Source of the DNA: an uncultured Myxococcales bacterium
GTDB lineage: Bacteria > Myxococcota_A > Polyangia > Polyangiales > Polyangiaceae
NCBI GenBank assembly: GCA_937949945.1
Contig: CALFEQ010000024.1
Span: 96,679 to 160,678, forward strand
Length of the DNA: 64,000 nucleotides
Direction of reading: 5' to 3'
In this document: one piece after another, positions 26,411 through 35,818 of the stretch
How positions within the stretch are numbered: the first letter of the stretch is position 1
Layout: each line of letters opens with the position of its first letter
Program-made: the position numbers and the translations under genes
Notes under the pieces: model-generated
What the model saw: only the letters and a program-made list of their open reading frames with translations
Databases searched by the model: none
Told to the model about the DNA's origin: nothing

Positions 26411-26451
26411 GCGCTCGGTCGACGCGCTCGCGCCGCTCGACGTCGCCTGTG

Positions 26452-26515
26452 GAAAACCCGGGTCGGGGAAACGAGGTCGTCGGAAGGACGACGGCCCCAG
26501 CATTTTCGGGTTTTC
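26452..26515 (+). terminator. Nested hairpin element after the VWA gene
   Basis: Outer arms GAAAACCCG (26452-26460) and CGGGTTTTC (26507-26515) enclose GGGG/CCCC and an inner perfect hairpin GTCGTC-GGAAG-GACGAC (26476-26492). The right arm contains TTTT. It could end the DUF4159-VWA transcript or be a structured leader for the ATP-grasp gene 185 bp downstream. Confidence 0.4.
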
Positions 26516-26699
26516 GCTCGCGACTTCGCTCTGATACTACCTCCTCCCGGGAGATGAGCGACGGGCGACCTCCGCCTCGCCGCGAAACATCGCGGAAACC
26601 GCTTCGGCGGTAGCTTGGGGCCTGCCGGCCCGATACGTCGGGAGGGCCCCGTGGCCTCCGTGACGCCATCTGGACGACCTCGCAGAACCTCCAAGGCCA

Positions 26700-28244
26700 G
26701 TGCATTTCGACGCGTACGACACCGCCGACTTCTTCGACGAGATGTTCGAGGCCGGCTCCCGGCCGCGAGCGGCGACGACGCTCCTGGCACAGAAGATCAA
26801 CACCATGTCGCCCGCCGAGCTGCGGGCGAGACAGATCGCGGCGGAGCGCTCGCTCCTCATGCGCGGGATCACCTTCAACGTCTACGGCGATGCCGCCGGG
26901 ACCGAGAAGATCTTCCCCTTCGACATCATCCCGCGCGTCATCCCCGCCTCCGACTGGCGCGTGCTCGAGCGCGGCCTCAAGCAGCGCGTCCACGCGCTCG
27001 ACCTGTTCATCGCGGACGTCTACGGAGAGCAGCGCATCGTCAAGGCGGGCGTCGTCCCCGGCTCCCTCGTCGCCTCCGCCGCGAGCTACCTGCCCGCGTG
27101 CGCGGGCGTGAAACCGCCCAAGGGCATCTACTGCCACGTCGTCGGCACCGACCTCGTTCGCGATCGCGACGGGCAGTTCTACGTCCTCGAGGACAACCTC
27201 CGCTGCCCGTCGGGGGTCTCGTACGTGCTCGAGAACCGCCAGGTGATGAAGCGGACGTTCCCGCAGCTCTTCGGCGAGCTGCGCGTCCGCCCCGTCGACA
27301 TCTACCCGAGCAAGCTGCTCGAGACGCTCCAGTACGTCGCGCCGACCAGCTCGCCGACCGTCGTGGTGCTCACGCCCGGCATCTACAACTCGGCCTACTT
27401 CGAGCACTCGTTCCTCGCGCAGCAGATGGGCGTCGAGCTCGTCGAGGGCCGCGACCTCGTCGTCCGCGACGGGCGCGTCCACATGCGCACGACGCGCGGC
27501 TTCCAGCGCGTGGACGTGATCTACCGGCGCATCGACGACACGTTCCTCGATCCGACGGTCTTCCGCCCGGACTCGCTCCTCGGCGTCCCGGGCATCATGG
27601 AGGTCTACAGGCAGGGCAAGGTCGCGCTCGCCAACGCGCCGGGCAACGGCGTCGCCGACGACAAGGTCATCTACGCGTACGTGCCGAAGATGATCGAGTA
27701 CTACCTCGGCGAGAAGCCGATTTTGCCGAACGTCCCGACGTTCCTCTGCGAAGACGACAAAGACCGCGCCCACGTCCTCGAGAACCTCGACAAGCTCGTC
27801 GTGAAGGCCGCGAACGAGTCAGGCGGCTACGGGATGCTCGTGGGCCCGCAGGCCTCCGCCGCCGAGCGCGAGGAGTTCAAGGCGAGGATCCAGAAGAACC
27901 CGCGGAACTACATCGCGCAGCCGATGATCGGGCTGTCGCGGGTGCCGACGATCGTGGAGGACGGCGTCGAGGGCCGTCACGTCGACCTCCGGCCCTACGT
28001 CCTCTACGGCGAGGACATCTTCGTCCTGCCGGGAGGGCTCACGCGCGTCGCGCTCCGTCGCGGCTCGACCGTCGTGAACTCGTCGCAGGGCGGCGGCAGC
28101 AAGGACACGTGGGTGCTCGCCGACACCGACTCGCTTTCGGCCATCCCGATCGCGAAGCCCGCTCCTTCGTCCGCGCCGTCTCGGGCGAACGGGGCCTCGG
28201 AGCCGCTCGCTCCCAGGACGGCGGAGGGTGGGAAGGACGAATGA
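26700..28244 (+). CDS. Circularly permuted ATP-grasp protein (DUF404/DUF407 type)
   Basis: 514-aa protein of the circularly permuted ATP-grasp family, predicted peptide or amide ligases. Typical segments are [27 protein letters not shown] near 75-95, [18 protein letters not shown] near 163-180 and [17 protein letters not shown] near 366-382. The family is nearly always next to an alpha-E gene, as here (44 bp downstream). Comparative genomics (Iyer, Aravind and colleagues) ties the pair to transglutaminase-like proteins and an Anbu-type proteasome homologue, but no reaction is proven. GTG 26700 is chosen with AAGG six bases upstream. No transglutaminase gene is seen nearby. Confidence 0.9.
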   Translation: MHFDAYDTADFFDEMFEAGSRPRAATTLLAQKINTMSPAELRARQIAAERSLLMRGITFNVYGDAAGTEKIFPFDIIPRVIPASDWRVLERGLKQRVHALDLFIADVYGEQRIVKAGVVPGSLVASAASYLPACAGVKPPKGIYCHVVGTDLVRDRDGQFYVLEDNLRCPSGVSYVLENRQVMKRTFPQLFGELRVRPVDIYPSKLLETLQYVAPTSSPTVVVLTPGIYNSAYFEHSFLAQQMGVELVEGRDLVVRDGRVHMRTTRGFQRVDVIYRRIDDTFLDPTVFRPDSLLGVPGIMEVYRQGKVALANAPGNGVADDKVIYAYVPKMIEYYLGEKPILPNVPTFLCEDDKDRAHVLENLDKLVVKAANESGGYGMLVGPQASAAEREEFKARIQKNPRNYIAQPMIGLSRVPTIVEDGVEGRHVDLRPYVLYGEDIFVLPGGLTRVALRRGSTVVNSSQGGGSKDTWVLADTDSLSAIPIAKPAPSSAPSRANGASEPLAPRTAEGGKDE

Positions 28245-28287
28245 GCCGGCGCTCTCGGCCCCACGACGACGGACTTCGAGGTGCCCC

Positions 28288-29298
28288 ATGCTGAGCCGGG
28301 TGGCGGACGCGGTCTACTGGATGAGCCGGTACGTCGAGCGAGCGGAGAACGTCGCTCGCTTCGTCGACGTGAACCTGAACCTCGCGCTCGACTTTCCAGA
28401 GGCCGGAGAGCAGTGGGCACCGCTCGTCGCGACCACCGGAGACAACGACATCTTCCTGAAGCGCTACGGCGAGTACACGCGCGACAACGTGATCGAGTTT
28501 CTCACGTTCGACCGCGAGAGCCCGAACTCGATCATCTCCTGCCTCGCGCTCGCGCGCGAGAACGCCCGCTCCGTCCGCGAGATCATCTCCTCGGAGATGT
28601 GGGAGCAGGTGAATGCCGCGTACCTCATGGTCATGGACGCGGCACGCTCGCGGATGGCGCTCGAGGCGTCGCACGATTTCTTCACCGCGGTGAAGCAGGC
28701 CTCGCACCTGTTCGTCGGCATCACGTACCTGACGATGGCCCACAACGAGGCATGGCACTTCTGCCGCCTCGGCCGCCTGCTCGAGCGGGCGGACAAGACC
28801 TCGCGCATCCTCGACGTCAAATACTTCCTCCTCTTGCCGCACCCGACGGACGTGGGCAGCACGCTCGACTCGCTCCACTGGGGCGCGCTCCTCCGCTCCG
28901 CGAGCGCGTTCGAGATGTACCGCAAGCGCTACGGCGCCATCCAACCGAACAAGGTCGTCGAGTACCTCTTGCTCGACCGCCGCTTCCCTCGCAGCGTCCG
29001 CTACTGCCTCTCGAAGGCGGAGCGATCGCTGCACGCCATCACCGGCGCGCCGATGGGGACGTGGACGAACAGCGCGGAGCGCGAGCTCGGTCGCTTGAAC
29101 GCGGAGCTGTCGTACGCCGACACGAACGAGATCATCGCGGGAGGCCTCCACGAGTACATCGACGAGCTGCAGCGCCGGCTCAACGGCGTCGGGCAGCACG
29201 TCTTCGAGACGTTCTTCGCGATGAAGCCCGTCGACGAGGAGCCGTCGGCCGAAGACCCCCACCGCTCGCTGCCGCCCGTCCCGACGAAGAGCTTGTGA
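28288..29298 (+). CDS. Alpha-E domain protein (DUF403), partner of the ATP-grasp protein
   Basis: 336-aa all-helical protein beginning MLSRVADAVYWMSRYVERAE, the hallmark start of alpha-E proteins. Further family signatures are FLTFDRESPNSI, ENARSVREIISSEMWEQVN and HFCRLGRLLERADKTSRILD. It is a partner or substrate-binding subunit of the circularly permuted ATP-grasp protein encoded just upstream. ATG 28288 has GAGGTG five bases before it. The stop (TGA 29296-29298) overlaps a GTG that is in frame with the HEAT-repeat gene, so the three genes are probably one operon. Confidence 0.92.
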   Translation: MLSRVADAVYWMSRYVERAENVARFVDVNLNLALDFPEAGEQWAPLVATTGDNDIFLKRYGEYTRDNVIEFLTFDRESPNSIISCLALARENARSVREIISSEMWEQVNAAYLMVMDAARSRMALEASHDFFTAVKQASHLFVGITYLTMAHNEAWHFCRLGRLLERADKTSRILDVKYFLLLPHPTDVGSTLDSLHWGALLRSASAFEMYRKRYGAIQPNKVVEYLLLDRRFPRSVRYCLSKAERSLHAITGAPMGTWTNSAERELGRLNAELSYADTNEIIAGGLHEYIDELQRRLNGVGQHVFETFFAMKPVDEEPSAEDPHRSLPPVPTKSL

Positions 29299-29345
29299 TC
29301 GGGCCCCGCGTGGGTCCGGACGGGCCGCCGTGGTATGGTTCGCCC

Positions 29346-31925
29346 GTGCGGAGAGCGGCGCGTCGAGCTCTGGGTGGTTCCCGGCCCCTGCTGCCGAAGG
29401 TGATCGCGGCGTTGATCGCGTGCTTCTGCGCCGCATCGTCGGGCGAGGGCAAGGCCGGTCTCGTCTGGCCCGACGTGCCCGAGCGCATCGAGCGCGGGCT
29501 GTCCTCGCCCGACCCGGCGACGCGGCGGCTCGCGGCGCGCGATCTCGCGACACTGGGCGGCGGCCGCGCGACGCCGCTCGTCCTCAAGGCCCTCGCCGAC
29601 GACGACGTGGAGGTTCGCCTCGCGGCCGCGCAGTCCGCGAGGCGCCTCCGGGTGACCAAGGCGACGGAGATCGTGGTCCAGTGGCTCGGCGACCGGGAGA
29701 CCCGGCTGCGCGTCTCCGCATGCGAGGTCGCCCAGGCGATGCCGGACCCGCGCTTCGTCCCGCAGCTCGCGCGCGCGCTCGGCGACTCCGATCCCACCGT
29801 CCGCACGACGTGCGCCGACGCGCTCGGCGCGTCCGGATCGCCGGAGGCGGTCGCTCCTCTCTCGGGCAAGCTCGACGATCCGGCGCCGAACGTCCGCTCG
29901 CAGGTGGCGCGCGCGCTCGCTCGGCTCGGCGATGCGCGCGCCGTCGTGCCCCTCGTCGGCAAGGTCCAGGACTCCGTCCCCGAGGTGCGCCAGACGGTCG
30001 TCCGTGCGCTCGGCGATCTCGGCGACACGCGCGCGACACAGGCCTTGCTCCTCGCGCTCCGCGACAACGTCCCGGAGGTGAAGATCGAGGCGCTCTCCGC
30101 GCTCGGACGCCTTCGCGCGCCGGACGCCGTGGACGCGATCGCGCCGCTCACCCTCGAGCGGAACACCGCCGTCCGCCAGGCCGCTCTCGTCGCGCTCGGT
30201 CGCATCGCGACCCCCGCTGCGGTACGCGCCCTCGTGAAGGTGCTCGGGACCCAGGACGACGCGGCCGGCAACCTCGAACGGACCCCCGTTCGCGACGCGC
30301 TCGTCACCGCCGGCCCTGCGGCCGCGACGGAGCTCACGGCCCTGCTCGAACGGCCGATCTCGCCCGCCGTCGCGACGAGCGCCGCGTGGGTCCTCGGCGA
30401 GCTTCGAGCGAAGGCGAGCGCCCCGGCGATCGTCGCCGCGCTCCGCAAAGGCACGCTCCCGCCGGCCGCCGCGCTCCGCGCGCTCGCAGGCGCGGGCACG
30501 CCCGACCAGGTGCCGATCGTGCTCGAGTTCGTCGCCGATCCCAGTCCCGCGACGCGCGAGGAGGCCCTCCGCGCGGCGACGGCGCTGCTCGATCCGGCGC
30601 ACCCCGACGGACGCGCGGTCGAGCCGCTCGCCGCGACGCTGAAGAACCCGCGGACCTCGCCGCGCGAGCGTGCCGCGGTGGCCACGTTGCTCGGACGGAC
30701 GGGCGCGCCGCGCGCGGCGACGGAGCTCGTCGGCCTCGTGAACGCGAAGGACGAGACGCTGCGGCTCGCGGCGATCGACGCGCTGGGCGCGCTCGGCGCC
30801 GGCGGAGCGTCGCAGACGCAGTCGCAATGGAGCGCGGCGGTCGACGACGCGCTCGTCCCGTTGCTCGCCGAGGTGAACCCCGCCGTCCGCCTCCACACGG
30901 CCGTCGCGCTCGCCGCGAGCGGCGGGCTCAAGGCGCGGCAGGCGCTCTTGGCCAAGCTGGACGGAGGACAGGAGCTCGATCGCTTCGCGCTCTTCAGTGC
31001 GCTCGGCGGCATCCTCGAGCGACATCCGGCGGACGACGCGGCCCGTCGCGTGCTCCGCGAGCTCGCCGTCGCCGCCGGCCCCGAGCGCGACGCGGTCATC
31101 GAGTGCGCCGGACGCGCGCGCCTCCCGAGCGTCGCGGCCGCGCTCGCGTCGACGGCGAACAGCGCCGACGGCGCCGACAGGCGCACGATCGCGTCGGTGC
31201 TCGCCGCCCACGCCGGCTCCCCTCGAGCCCTCGCGACCCTTCGAGCGCTCACGGCCGATCCCGACGCGAGCGTCCGCGCCGAGGCGACCTTCTCGCTCGG
31301 CGCGTTCGGCGACGGCTCGCTCGTGCCGACGCTCACCGCGCTCGTGCGGACGGGCGACACCGCCGTCGCGACGAACGCGGCCGCCGCCCTCGCCCGAATC
31401 GGGCAAAAGGAAGCGACGACACCGAGCCGCCCGGGTTCGACCTCGGCGATCACGACGGCCGTGTGCCCGATGCTCTCCGATCGGCGCGCGACGGTCCGCG
31501 CGAACGCGCTCGCCGCGCTCGCCAACGCGGGCAAGCGCTGCGGAGACGGCCGTCACGAGCGCAAGCTCCTCCTCGAAGACCCGACCGATCTCGTCCGCGG
31601 CAACGCCGCGCGCGCCCTCGCCGCCGCGCCGCTTCCGGACGATCGCATCGCGCTCGATCGATGCGCATCCACCGATCGGAGCGCGGAGGTGGCGAGGCTC
31701 TGCCGTCCTCGAGCGACGACGCCCGCCGGTCCTCGCCGCACGTCGGCCGTCACCGTCTTCGTCGTCGCCGAGCGCGGCGGGACGCGCGCGCGCCCGCGCG
31801 CGCCGTACCTCATCCAATACTCCGACGGCGTCCTCCGGGCCGGCGTGGCCGACCGACGCGGCGCCGTGTTCGATCCCGTGGCGCCCGCCGGCGAGGTGGT
31901 GCTCCGCCGCGCGCCCTCGCCCTGA
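29346..31925 (+). CDS. Exported HEAT-repeat protein
   Basis: 859-aa protein of consecutive HEAT/PBS-lyase-type repeats of about 30 residues (for example DPTVRTTCADALGASGSPEA, APNVRSQVARALARLGDARA, VPEVRQTVVRALGDLGDTRA). These form a long solenoid from about residue 40 to 760 for protein binding. The N-terminus (LLPKVIAALIACFCAASSGEG) is a likely signal peptide. The last 90 residues are different, basic and beta-like. GTG 29346 is preferred because it begins the signal peptide; GTG 29295, overlapping the alpha-E stop, is in frame and would add 17 residues. Co-location with the ATP-grasp/alpha-E pair suggests shared work, unproven. Confidence 0.85.
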   Translation: MRRAARRALGGSRPLLPKVIAALIACFCAASSGEGKAGLVWPDVPERIERGLSSPDPATRRLAARDLATLGGGRATPLVLKALADDDVEVRLAAAQSARRLRVTKATEIVVQWLGDRETRLRVSACEVAQAMPDPRFVPQLARALGDSDPTVRTTCADALGASGSPEAVAPLSGKLDDPAPNVRSQVARALARLGDARAVVPLVGKVQDSVPEVRQTVVRALGDLGDTRATQALLLALRDNVPEVKIEALSALGRLRAPDAVDAIAPLTLERNTAVRQAALVALGRIATPAAVRALVKVLGTQDDAAGNLERTPVRDALVTAGPAAATELTALLERPISPAVATSAAWVLGELRAKASAPAIVAALRKGTLPPAAALRALAGAGTPDQVPIVLEFVADPSPATREEALRAATALLDPAHPDGRAVEPLAATLKNPRTSPRERAAVATLLGRTGAPRAATELVGLVNAKDETLRLAAIDALGALGAGGASQTQSQWSAAVDDALVPLLAEVNPAVRLHTAVALAASGGLKARQALLAKLDGGQELDRFALFSALGGILERHPADDAARRVLRELAVAAGPERDAVIECAGRARLPSVAAALASTANSADGADRRTIASVLAAHAGSPRALATLRALTADPDASVRAEATFSLGAFGDGSLVPTLTALVRTGDTAVATNAAAALARIGQKEATTPSRPGSTSAITTAVCPMLSDRRATVRANALAALANAGKRCGDGRHERKLLLEDPTDLVRGNAARALAAAPLPDDRIALDRCASTDRSAEVARLCRPRATTPAGPRRTSAVTVFVVAERGGTRARPRAPYLIQYSDGVLRAGVADRRGAVFDPVAPAGEVVLRRAPSP

Positions 31926-31932
31926 CGCGCCG

Positions 31933-33369
31933 TCAGAGGCACTCGGGCTTGTAGCGCTTCACGTTCGCGACCGAATCCCAGACGTACGGCGGGTCACACG
32001 AGCCCGACGACGCGGAGGCAGGCGCCTTCGGGGACGTCGCCTTCTCGGGTTTCGTCGAGAGCGGCGGCGCCGCGCTCGCGATCACCGGAGGCGTCTCCAT
32101 GACCAGAGGCACGACGGCGGACGCCGGCGGCGTCGTCGGCGCAGGCGGCTCCGAGGACGCCGCGACGGACGGCGTCTGCGCCCTCGGGTAGAGCCAGTAC
32201 GCACCGATGCCGCCGACGAGCACCGCCGCCGACATCGCCGCGAGCAGGAGCCCGACCGCCGTCCGCCTCGTGTTCGACGGCGCCGGCGCGGTCGGCGCCG
32301 GCCGCGCGTCCCTCACCGTCGGGGCACCGGGCGCCGCCGCACCGCTCGGAGGCGGAGCGCGTCGGATGTCCTCGAGCACCGGACGCGACCGGAGCGGCGC
32401 GAACGGCGCGAGGGCGTTCGCCACGTCCAGCGCCGTCGCGAACCTCCGGTCGGGAGACTTCTCGAGCATCCGCATGATGACCTGCTCGAGCGCCGGCGGG
32501 ATGTCGGGACGGATCGTGGAGAGCGGCGGGATCGGGTCGTTGAGGATCTTCGTCACGACGCCCGCGCCCGCGGACGAGGAGCCGAACGGGTGCTTCTTCG
32601 CCAGCGCCTCGTAGAGGACCAGACCGGCGGACCAGATGTCCGCACGCCCGTCGACGCGCTTCGCGTCGAGCATCTGCTCCGGCGCCATGTACGCGACCGT
32701 GCCGACCACCGCGCCCGTCCGCGTGAGCCGCTGCGAAGCGCCGCCGATCATCTTGGACACGCCGAAGTCGAGGACCTTCGCGCGCATCACGCCGCCGAGG
32801 CCCTTCGAGAGGAACACGTTCGCCGGCTTGAGATCGCGATGGACGATCCCGACGGAGTGCGCCTCGGCGAGCGCAGCGAGCACCTGCAAGACGTAGTCGA
32901 CCGCGTCCTCCACGAGGAGCGGCCCCTGCGAGTACACGAGGTCGTGGAGCGTCCTGCCCTCGAGGTACTCCATCACGATGTACGGGTACCCGGACTCGAG
33001 GACGTCCACGTCGAGCACACGCACGACGTAATCGCTCTTGAGCGCCGCGGTGGCCTTCGCCTCGCGGCGGAACCGCGCGGCGTCTTCCGCGAACTCGGCT
33101 TCGCTCGAGTTCTCCCCCTCCGTGAGGACCTTGATCGCGACGCGCTGATCGAGCGTGAGATGCACGGCGCGGACGACGACGCCGAAGCCGCCGCGGCCGA
33201 TCTCGCGCTCGACGCGGTACTTGTCCCCGATCATCGAGCCGGGCTTCACGTCCGGCGGTGGGCGCACGTGAGCGAGCGCGGCCTCGGCGCGCTTCGCCCG
33301 TTCGACGAGCTCGTCGCGATCGACGACGTCGAACGAAGGCAGCCTCTTCGTCTTGTCGGGGTCCTCCAT
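31933..33369 (-). CDS. Ser/Thr protein kinase with C-terminal membrane anchor
   Basis: 478-aa eukaryote-like kinase. Residues 51-335 carry the kinase: Gly loop GRGGFGVV (58-65), K80, catalytic HRDLKPAN (H177-D179) and DFG (201-203), followed by MAPEQ. All key residues are intact. A Pro-rich juxtamembrane stretch leads to a helix near 370-390 (VGLLLAAMSAAVLVGGIGAY), then a Ser/Pro/Ala-rich extracytoplasmic tail ending in a short Cys-containing SCDPPYVWD motif with a second Cys in PECL. It is divergent from the DciA-like gene and converges on the HEAT gene with 7 bp between stops. The nearby FHA proteins are candidate phosphothreonine readers. Confidence 0.94.
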   Translation of the reverse strand: MEDPDKTKRLPSFDVVDRDELVERAKRAEAALAHVRPPPDVKPGSMIGDKYRVEREIGRGGFGVVVRAVHLTLDQRVAIKVLTEGENSSEAEFAEDAARFRREAKATAALKSDYVVRVLDVDVLESGYPYIVMEYLEGRTLHDLVYSQGPLLVEDAVDYVLQVLAALAEAHSVGIVHRDLKPANVFLSKGLGGVMRAKVLDFGVSKMIGGASQRLTRTGAVVGTVAYMAPEQMLDAKRVDGRADIWSAGLVLYEALAKKHPFGSSSAGAGVVTKILNDPIPPLSTIRPDIPPALEQVIMRMLEKSPDRRFATALDVANALAPFAPLRSRPVLEDIRRAPPPSGAAAPGAPTVRDARPAPTAPAPSNTRRTAVGLLLAAMSAAVLVGGIGAYWLYPRAQTPSVAASSEPPAPTTPPASAVVPLVMETPPVIASAAPPLSTKPEKATSPKAPASASSGSCDPPYVWDSVANVKRYKPECL

Positions 33370-33407
33370 CGCGACGCCCAGTTGCCGATGGTAACATCGA
33401 GGCCCGC

Positions 33408-34025
33408 ATGGCCAACGCCAAGCGGAGGAGGCGTCAGCAGCTCGAGGCGCCCGAGCGCATCGACGAGCTCCTCGAGCGGACGGGCGAGCACCGCTTCGCC
33501 AAGCGGCAGCTCCCGATCCCGCTCGCGGAGTGGCGCGCCGCCGTCGGGCCGCGGATCGCGGACCGCGCGAGGCCCGTGGCCCTCGACCGCGGCGTCCTCG
33601 TGATCAAGGTCGTGTCGAGCGTGTGGGCAAACGAGCTCTCGATGCTCGGTCCCCAGCTCCTCGCCAAGCTCGCCGAGCGCGGGTTCGAGGTGAAGGCCCT
33701 CCGGTTCCGCGTCGGCCCCATCGAGGTCATCGAGGGCATCCCGCAGAAGAAGAGCTATCGACAGGTCCCTCCTCCGGCTCCGCTCGCCCCCGAGATGGAG
33801 CGCTCGCTCGCTCGAATCGAGGACGACGAGCTGCGTGCCGTGATCGAGCGCGCCGCCCGCGCGAACCTCGCGTGGCAGGCTGCGGCTTCGGTCAACGCAA
33901 CGACGCGAGGCGCTCGAGCCCCTCGAGACGCTGGAACAAGAAGCGCTCCGCCGGACCGTAGCGAGGCAGGTTCTGGCGCAGCATCGCCACGTAAGCGCGG
34001 AGGCGATTCAGATCCACCGCGGTGA
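33408..34025 (+). CDS. DciA-like protein (DUF721)
   Basis: 205-aa protein with the DUF721/DciA fold near residues 35-95 (PLAEWRAAVGPRIADRARPV, then VLVIKVVSSVWANELSML and LRFRVG). DciA loads the replicative helicase DnaB in most bacteria that lack DnaC. The N-terminus is basic. ATG 33408 is 38 bp from the divergent kinase start. The C-terminal 45 residues are low-complexity Arg/Ala/Gly/Pro, and their codons lie opposite the 3' end of the convergent FHA gene (overlap 33892-34025). Whether that tail is functional is uncertain, but no earlier stop exists in frame. Confidence 0.83.
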   Translation: MANAKRRRRQQLEAPERIDELLERTGEHRFAKRQLPIPLAEWRAAVGPRIADRARPVALDRGVLVIKVVSSVWANELSMLGPQLLAKLAERGFEVKALRFRVGPIEVIEGIPQKKSYRQVPPPAPLAPEMERSLARIEDDELRAVIERAARANLAWQAAASVNATTRGARAPRDAGTRSAPPDRSEAGSGAASPRKRGGDSDPPR

Positions 34026-34725
34026 CCTTGCGCATCGCGTTGTACAGCTCGTCGATGACGTGCGCGGGGCACGGCCGCTTCTGGGCTTGATAGAGCTCGA
34101 TGACGTAGTCGGCCCACCCGCCCTTGCCCGTCGCCGTGGCGAGCTTCGCGCTGAACTTCGCCGCCTGGTCGACGAGGGTCGGCGGCAGCGGGCGCGACGC
34201 GCGCGTCGCCTCGATGACGTCCGCGAGCGCGGACGCGAGCAAGCGCTCGGCCTCGCCCGCCTTGCCCATCGCGAGCGCCTTCTCCGCGACGCCGGAGAGC
34301 AGCTTGAACTGGTCCGCGCGGCGGACCATGCTCGGCTCGGGATCGGTCTCGATGTGGACCGGCGGGAACGCCGAGCTGGGGCTCCCCACCCGCATCTTCG
34401 GGAGCGTCATCTTGCCGACGCCCGCTCCGCCGGAGTTGAGCGGATCGCGGGCCGCGAGCAGCGTCAGCTCCTGGGAGCCGATGAGGATCCGGTCCCCGAC
34501 GTTGAGCTGCACCTTGCCGACGATGCGGTGCCCGTTGACGATGACGCCGTTGCGGCTGTTGAGATCCTCGATCGTGACGCCGTTGGGCGTCACCTCGAAA
34601 AGCGCGTGCCGACGCGACACCAGCGGGTCGTCGAGCGAGAGCTGGCAGCTCGCATTACGACCAACGGCGAACGTGCCCTCGTTGAGCTCCAGGTCGTGCT
34701 GTAGGTAGCGGAGCCGGAAGCGCAT
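33892..34725 (-). CDS. FHA-domain protein
   Basis: 277-aa cytoplasmic protein. The FHA fold covers about residues 4-90: FAVGRNASCQLSL with the conserved GR, DPLVSRRHALFEV with the SxxH, and LNSRNGVIVNG with the phosphothreonine-binding Asn. Residues 130-277 are helical with no named domain (VAEKALAMGKAGEAERLLAS, VIELYQAQKRPCPAHVIDEL). It is a paralogue of the next FHA gene upstream and shares its layout without the zinc ribbon. It probably binds Thr-phosphorylated partners of the nearby kinase, which is inference. Its 3' 134 bp overlap the DciA-like gene. Confidence 0.88.
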   Translation of the reverse strand: MRFRLRYLQHDLELNEGTFAVGRNASCQLSLDDPLVSRRHALFEVTPNGVTIEDLNSRNGVIVNGHRIVGKVQLNVGDRILIGSQELTLLAARDPLNSGGAGVGKMTLPKMRVGSPSSAFPPVHIETDPEPSMVRRADQFKLLSGVAEKALAMGKAGEAERLLASALADVIEATRASRPLPPTLVDQAAKFSAKLATATGKGGWADYVIELYQAQKRPCPAHVIDELYNAMRKVTAVDLNRLRAYVAMLRQNLPRYGPAERFLFQRLEGLERLASLR

Positions 34726-34927
34726 CGTTCACCGGCGCGACAACACGGGGCGACCCCCGACCACCCCCACCGGGGGCCGACCTTTCGTCGACGCACTCAT
34801 GTGGAGATACCGGGAACCGTGGTGAGCGTGCAAGGAAACAGGCCAGCCATCACAGACCGGAGCGCGCGCCTCCGGACGCCTCCCGAGGGTACCAGCTCCG
34901 CCGCGCCGACCGCGTTTCGATATCGCC

Positions 34928-35818
34928 TCAGCTGAGGACCGGCTTCGCGTGGTGGGCGAGCGGCGGGACGCTGGACCGGATGCGCTCGAGAGCCGCGAGC
35001 GCCGGCGCCTCGTCGGGAGCGACGTGGAGCGTCCGCGCGTGAGCCGCGAGCTGCTCGACGGGCTCCGCCATGTCCATCGGGAAGCGCGCCACCAGCTCGC
35101 CGAGACGCTCGACGATCTGCTCCGGCATCATGAGCGGCACGCGCCGGTAGACCTGCGCCACCCACCGGCCCCAGGTCGCGTCGGAGAGCGCGATGCTCGC
35201 CCGGGCCGCCCCGTCCGCGAGCTTGGCGAGCTGCGGGCCATCGATGGGGTCGCCGCGCAGAATCCGCTCCTCCACCTGCACGGTCGCACGCCGCAAGATG
35301 CGGTTGACGTCTTCGAATCGCTTGAGCGACAGCGCTCGCTCGAGCACCTCGAGGAAGAGCTGCACGCTCCAGATGGCCTGGGCGGCGGCGCCGAACTGGC
35401 CGCTCAACGTCTCCTCGTCGAGCGCCTCGGTCGCTCCACAGTTCGGGCAGGCGCCGGCCTCCTGCGGGTACGGCATCCGGCACCGCGCGCAGTGTCGGAG
35501 GAACCCCGTGGTCTTCGCGGACGCGTTCGGCGCCGACTCCACCTTGCAGAAGACGAGCTCCTGCGTCCCGATGCGGAGCCGATCGCCGTCCTTGAGCTCC
35601 GTGGGCTCCTTGATCGGGTGCCCGTTCACCTTCACGCCGTTGCGGCTGTTGAGGTCGTAGAGCACCGCGCGATCGCCCTCGAGCACGATGCGCGCGTGGT
35701 GTCGGGAGACGAGCGGGTCCTCGATCGTGACGTGACAGTCAGAGCTTCGCCCGAGGATCGTCGCCCCCCGAGGGAGGTCGAACTCCTGAAGCAGAAAGCG
35801 CAGTCGGTACCGAGCCAC
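34928..35818 (-). CDS. FHA-domain protein with zinc ribbon
   Basis: 296-aa protein starting at GTG 35818, which has GGAGAACAG directly upstream; the longer frame to 35926 is not used. FHA domain at about 3-92 (ATILGRSSDCHVTI, DPLVSRHHARIVL, LNSRNGVKVNG). A four-cysteine zinc ribbon follows near 110-130 (CARCRMPYPQ and CPNCGATE). The rest is helical, similar to the neighbouring FHA protein (FLEVLERALSLKRFEDVNRILRR trimmed by eye). The two genes are tandem, 202 bp apart, and look like a duplication in which only one copy has the ribbon. The long leader upstream (435 bp) may carry regulation. Confidence 0.88.
   Translation of the reverse strand: MARYRLRFLLQEFDLPRGATILGRSSDCHVTIEDPLVSRHHARIVLEGDRAVLYDLNSRNGVKVNGHPIKEPTELKDGDRLRIGTQELVFCKVESAPNASAKTTGFLRHCARCRMPYPQEAGACPNCGATEALDEETLSGQFGAAAQAIWSVQLFLEVLERALSLKRFEDVNRILRRATVQVEERILRGDPIDGPQLAKLADGAARASIALSDATWGRWVAQVYRRVPLMMPEQIVERLGELVARFPMDMAEPVEQLAAHARTLHVAPDEAPALAALERIRSSVPPLAHHAKPVLS

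Noticed and set aside
23183..26503. Open frame of about 1100 codons on the minus strand
   Set aside because: Antisense to the DUF4159 and VWA genes, with Arg/Asp/Glu-rich nonsense composition and no motif.
30000..31900. CRISPR or tandem DNA repeat because of the regular pattern
   Set aside because: The periodicity is about 90-100 bp and comes from HEAT protein repeats; the DNA units are not identical.
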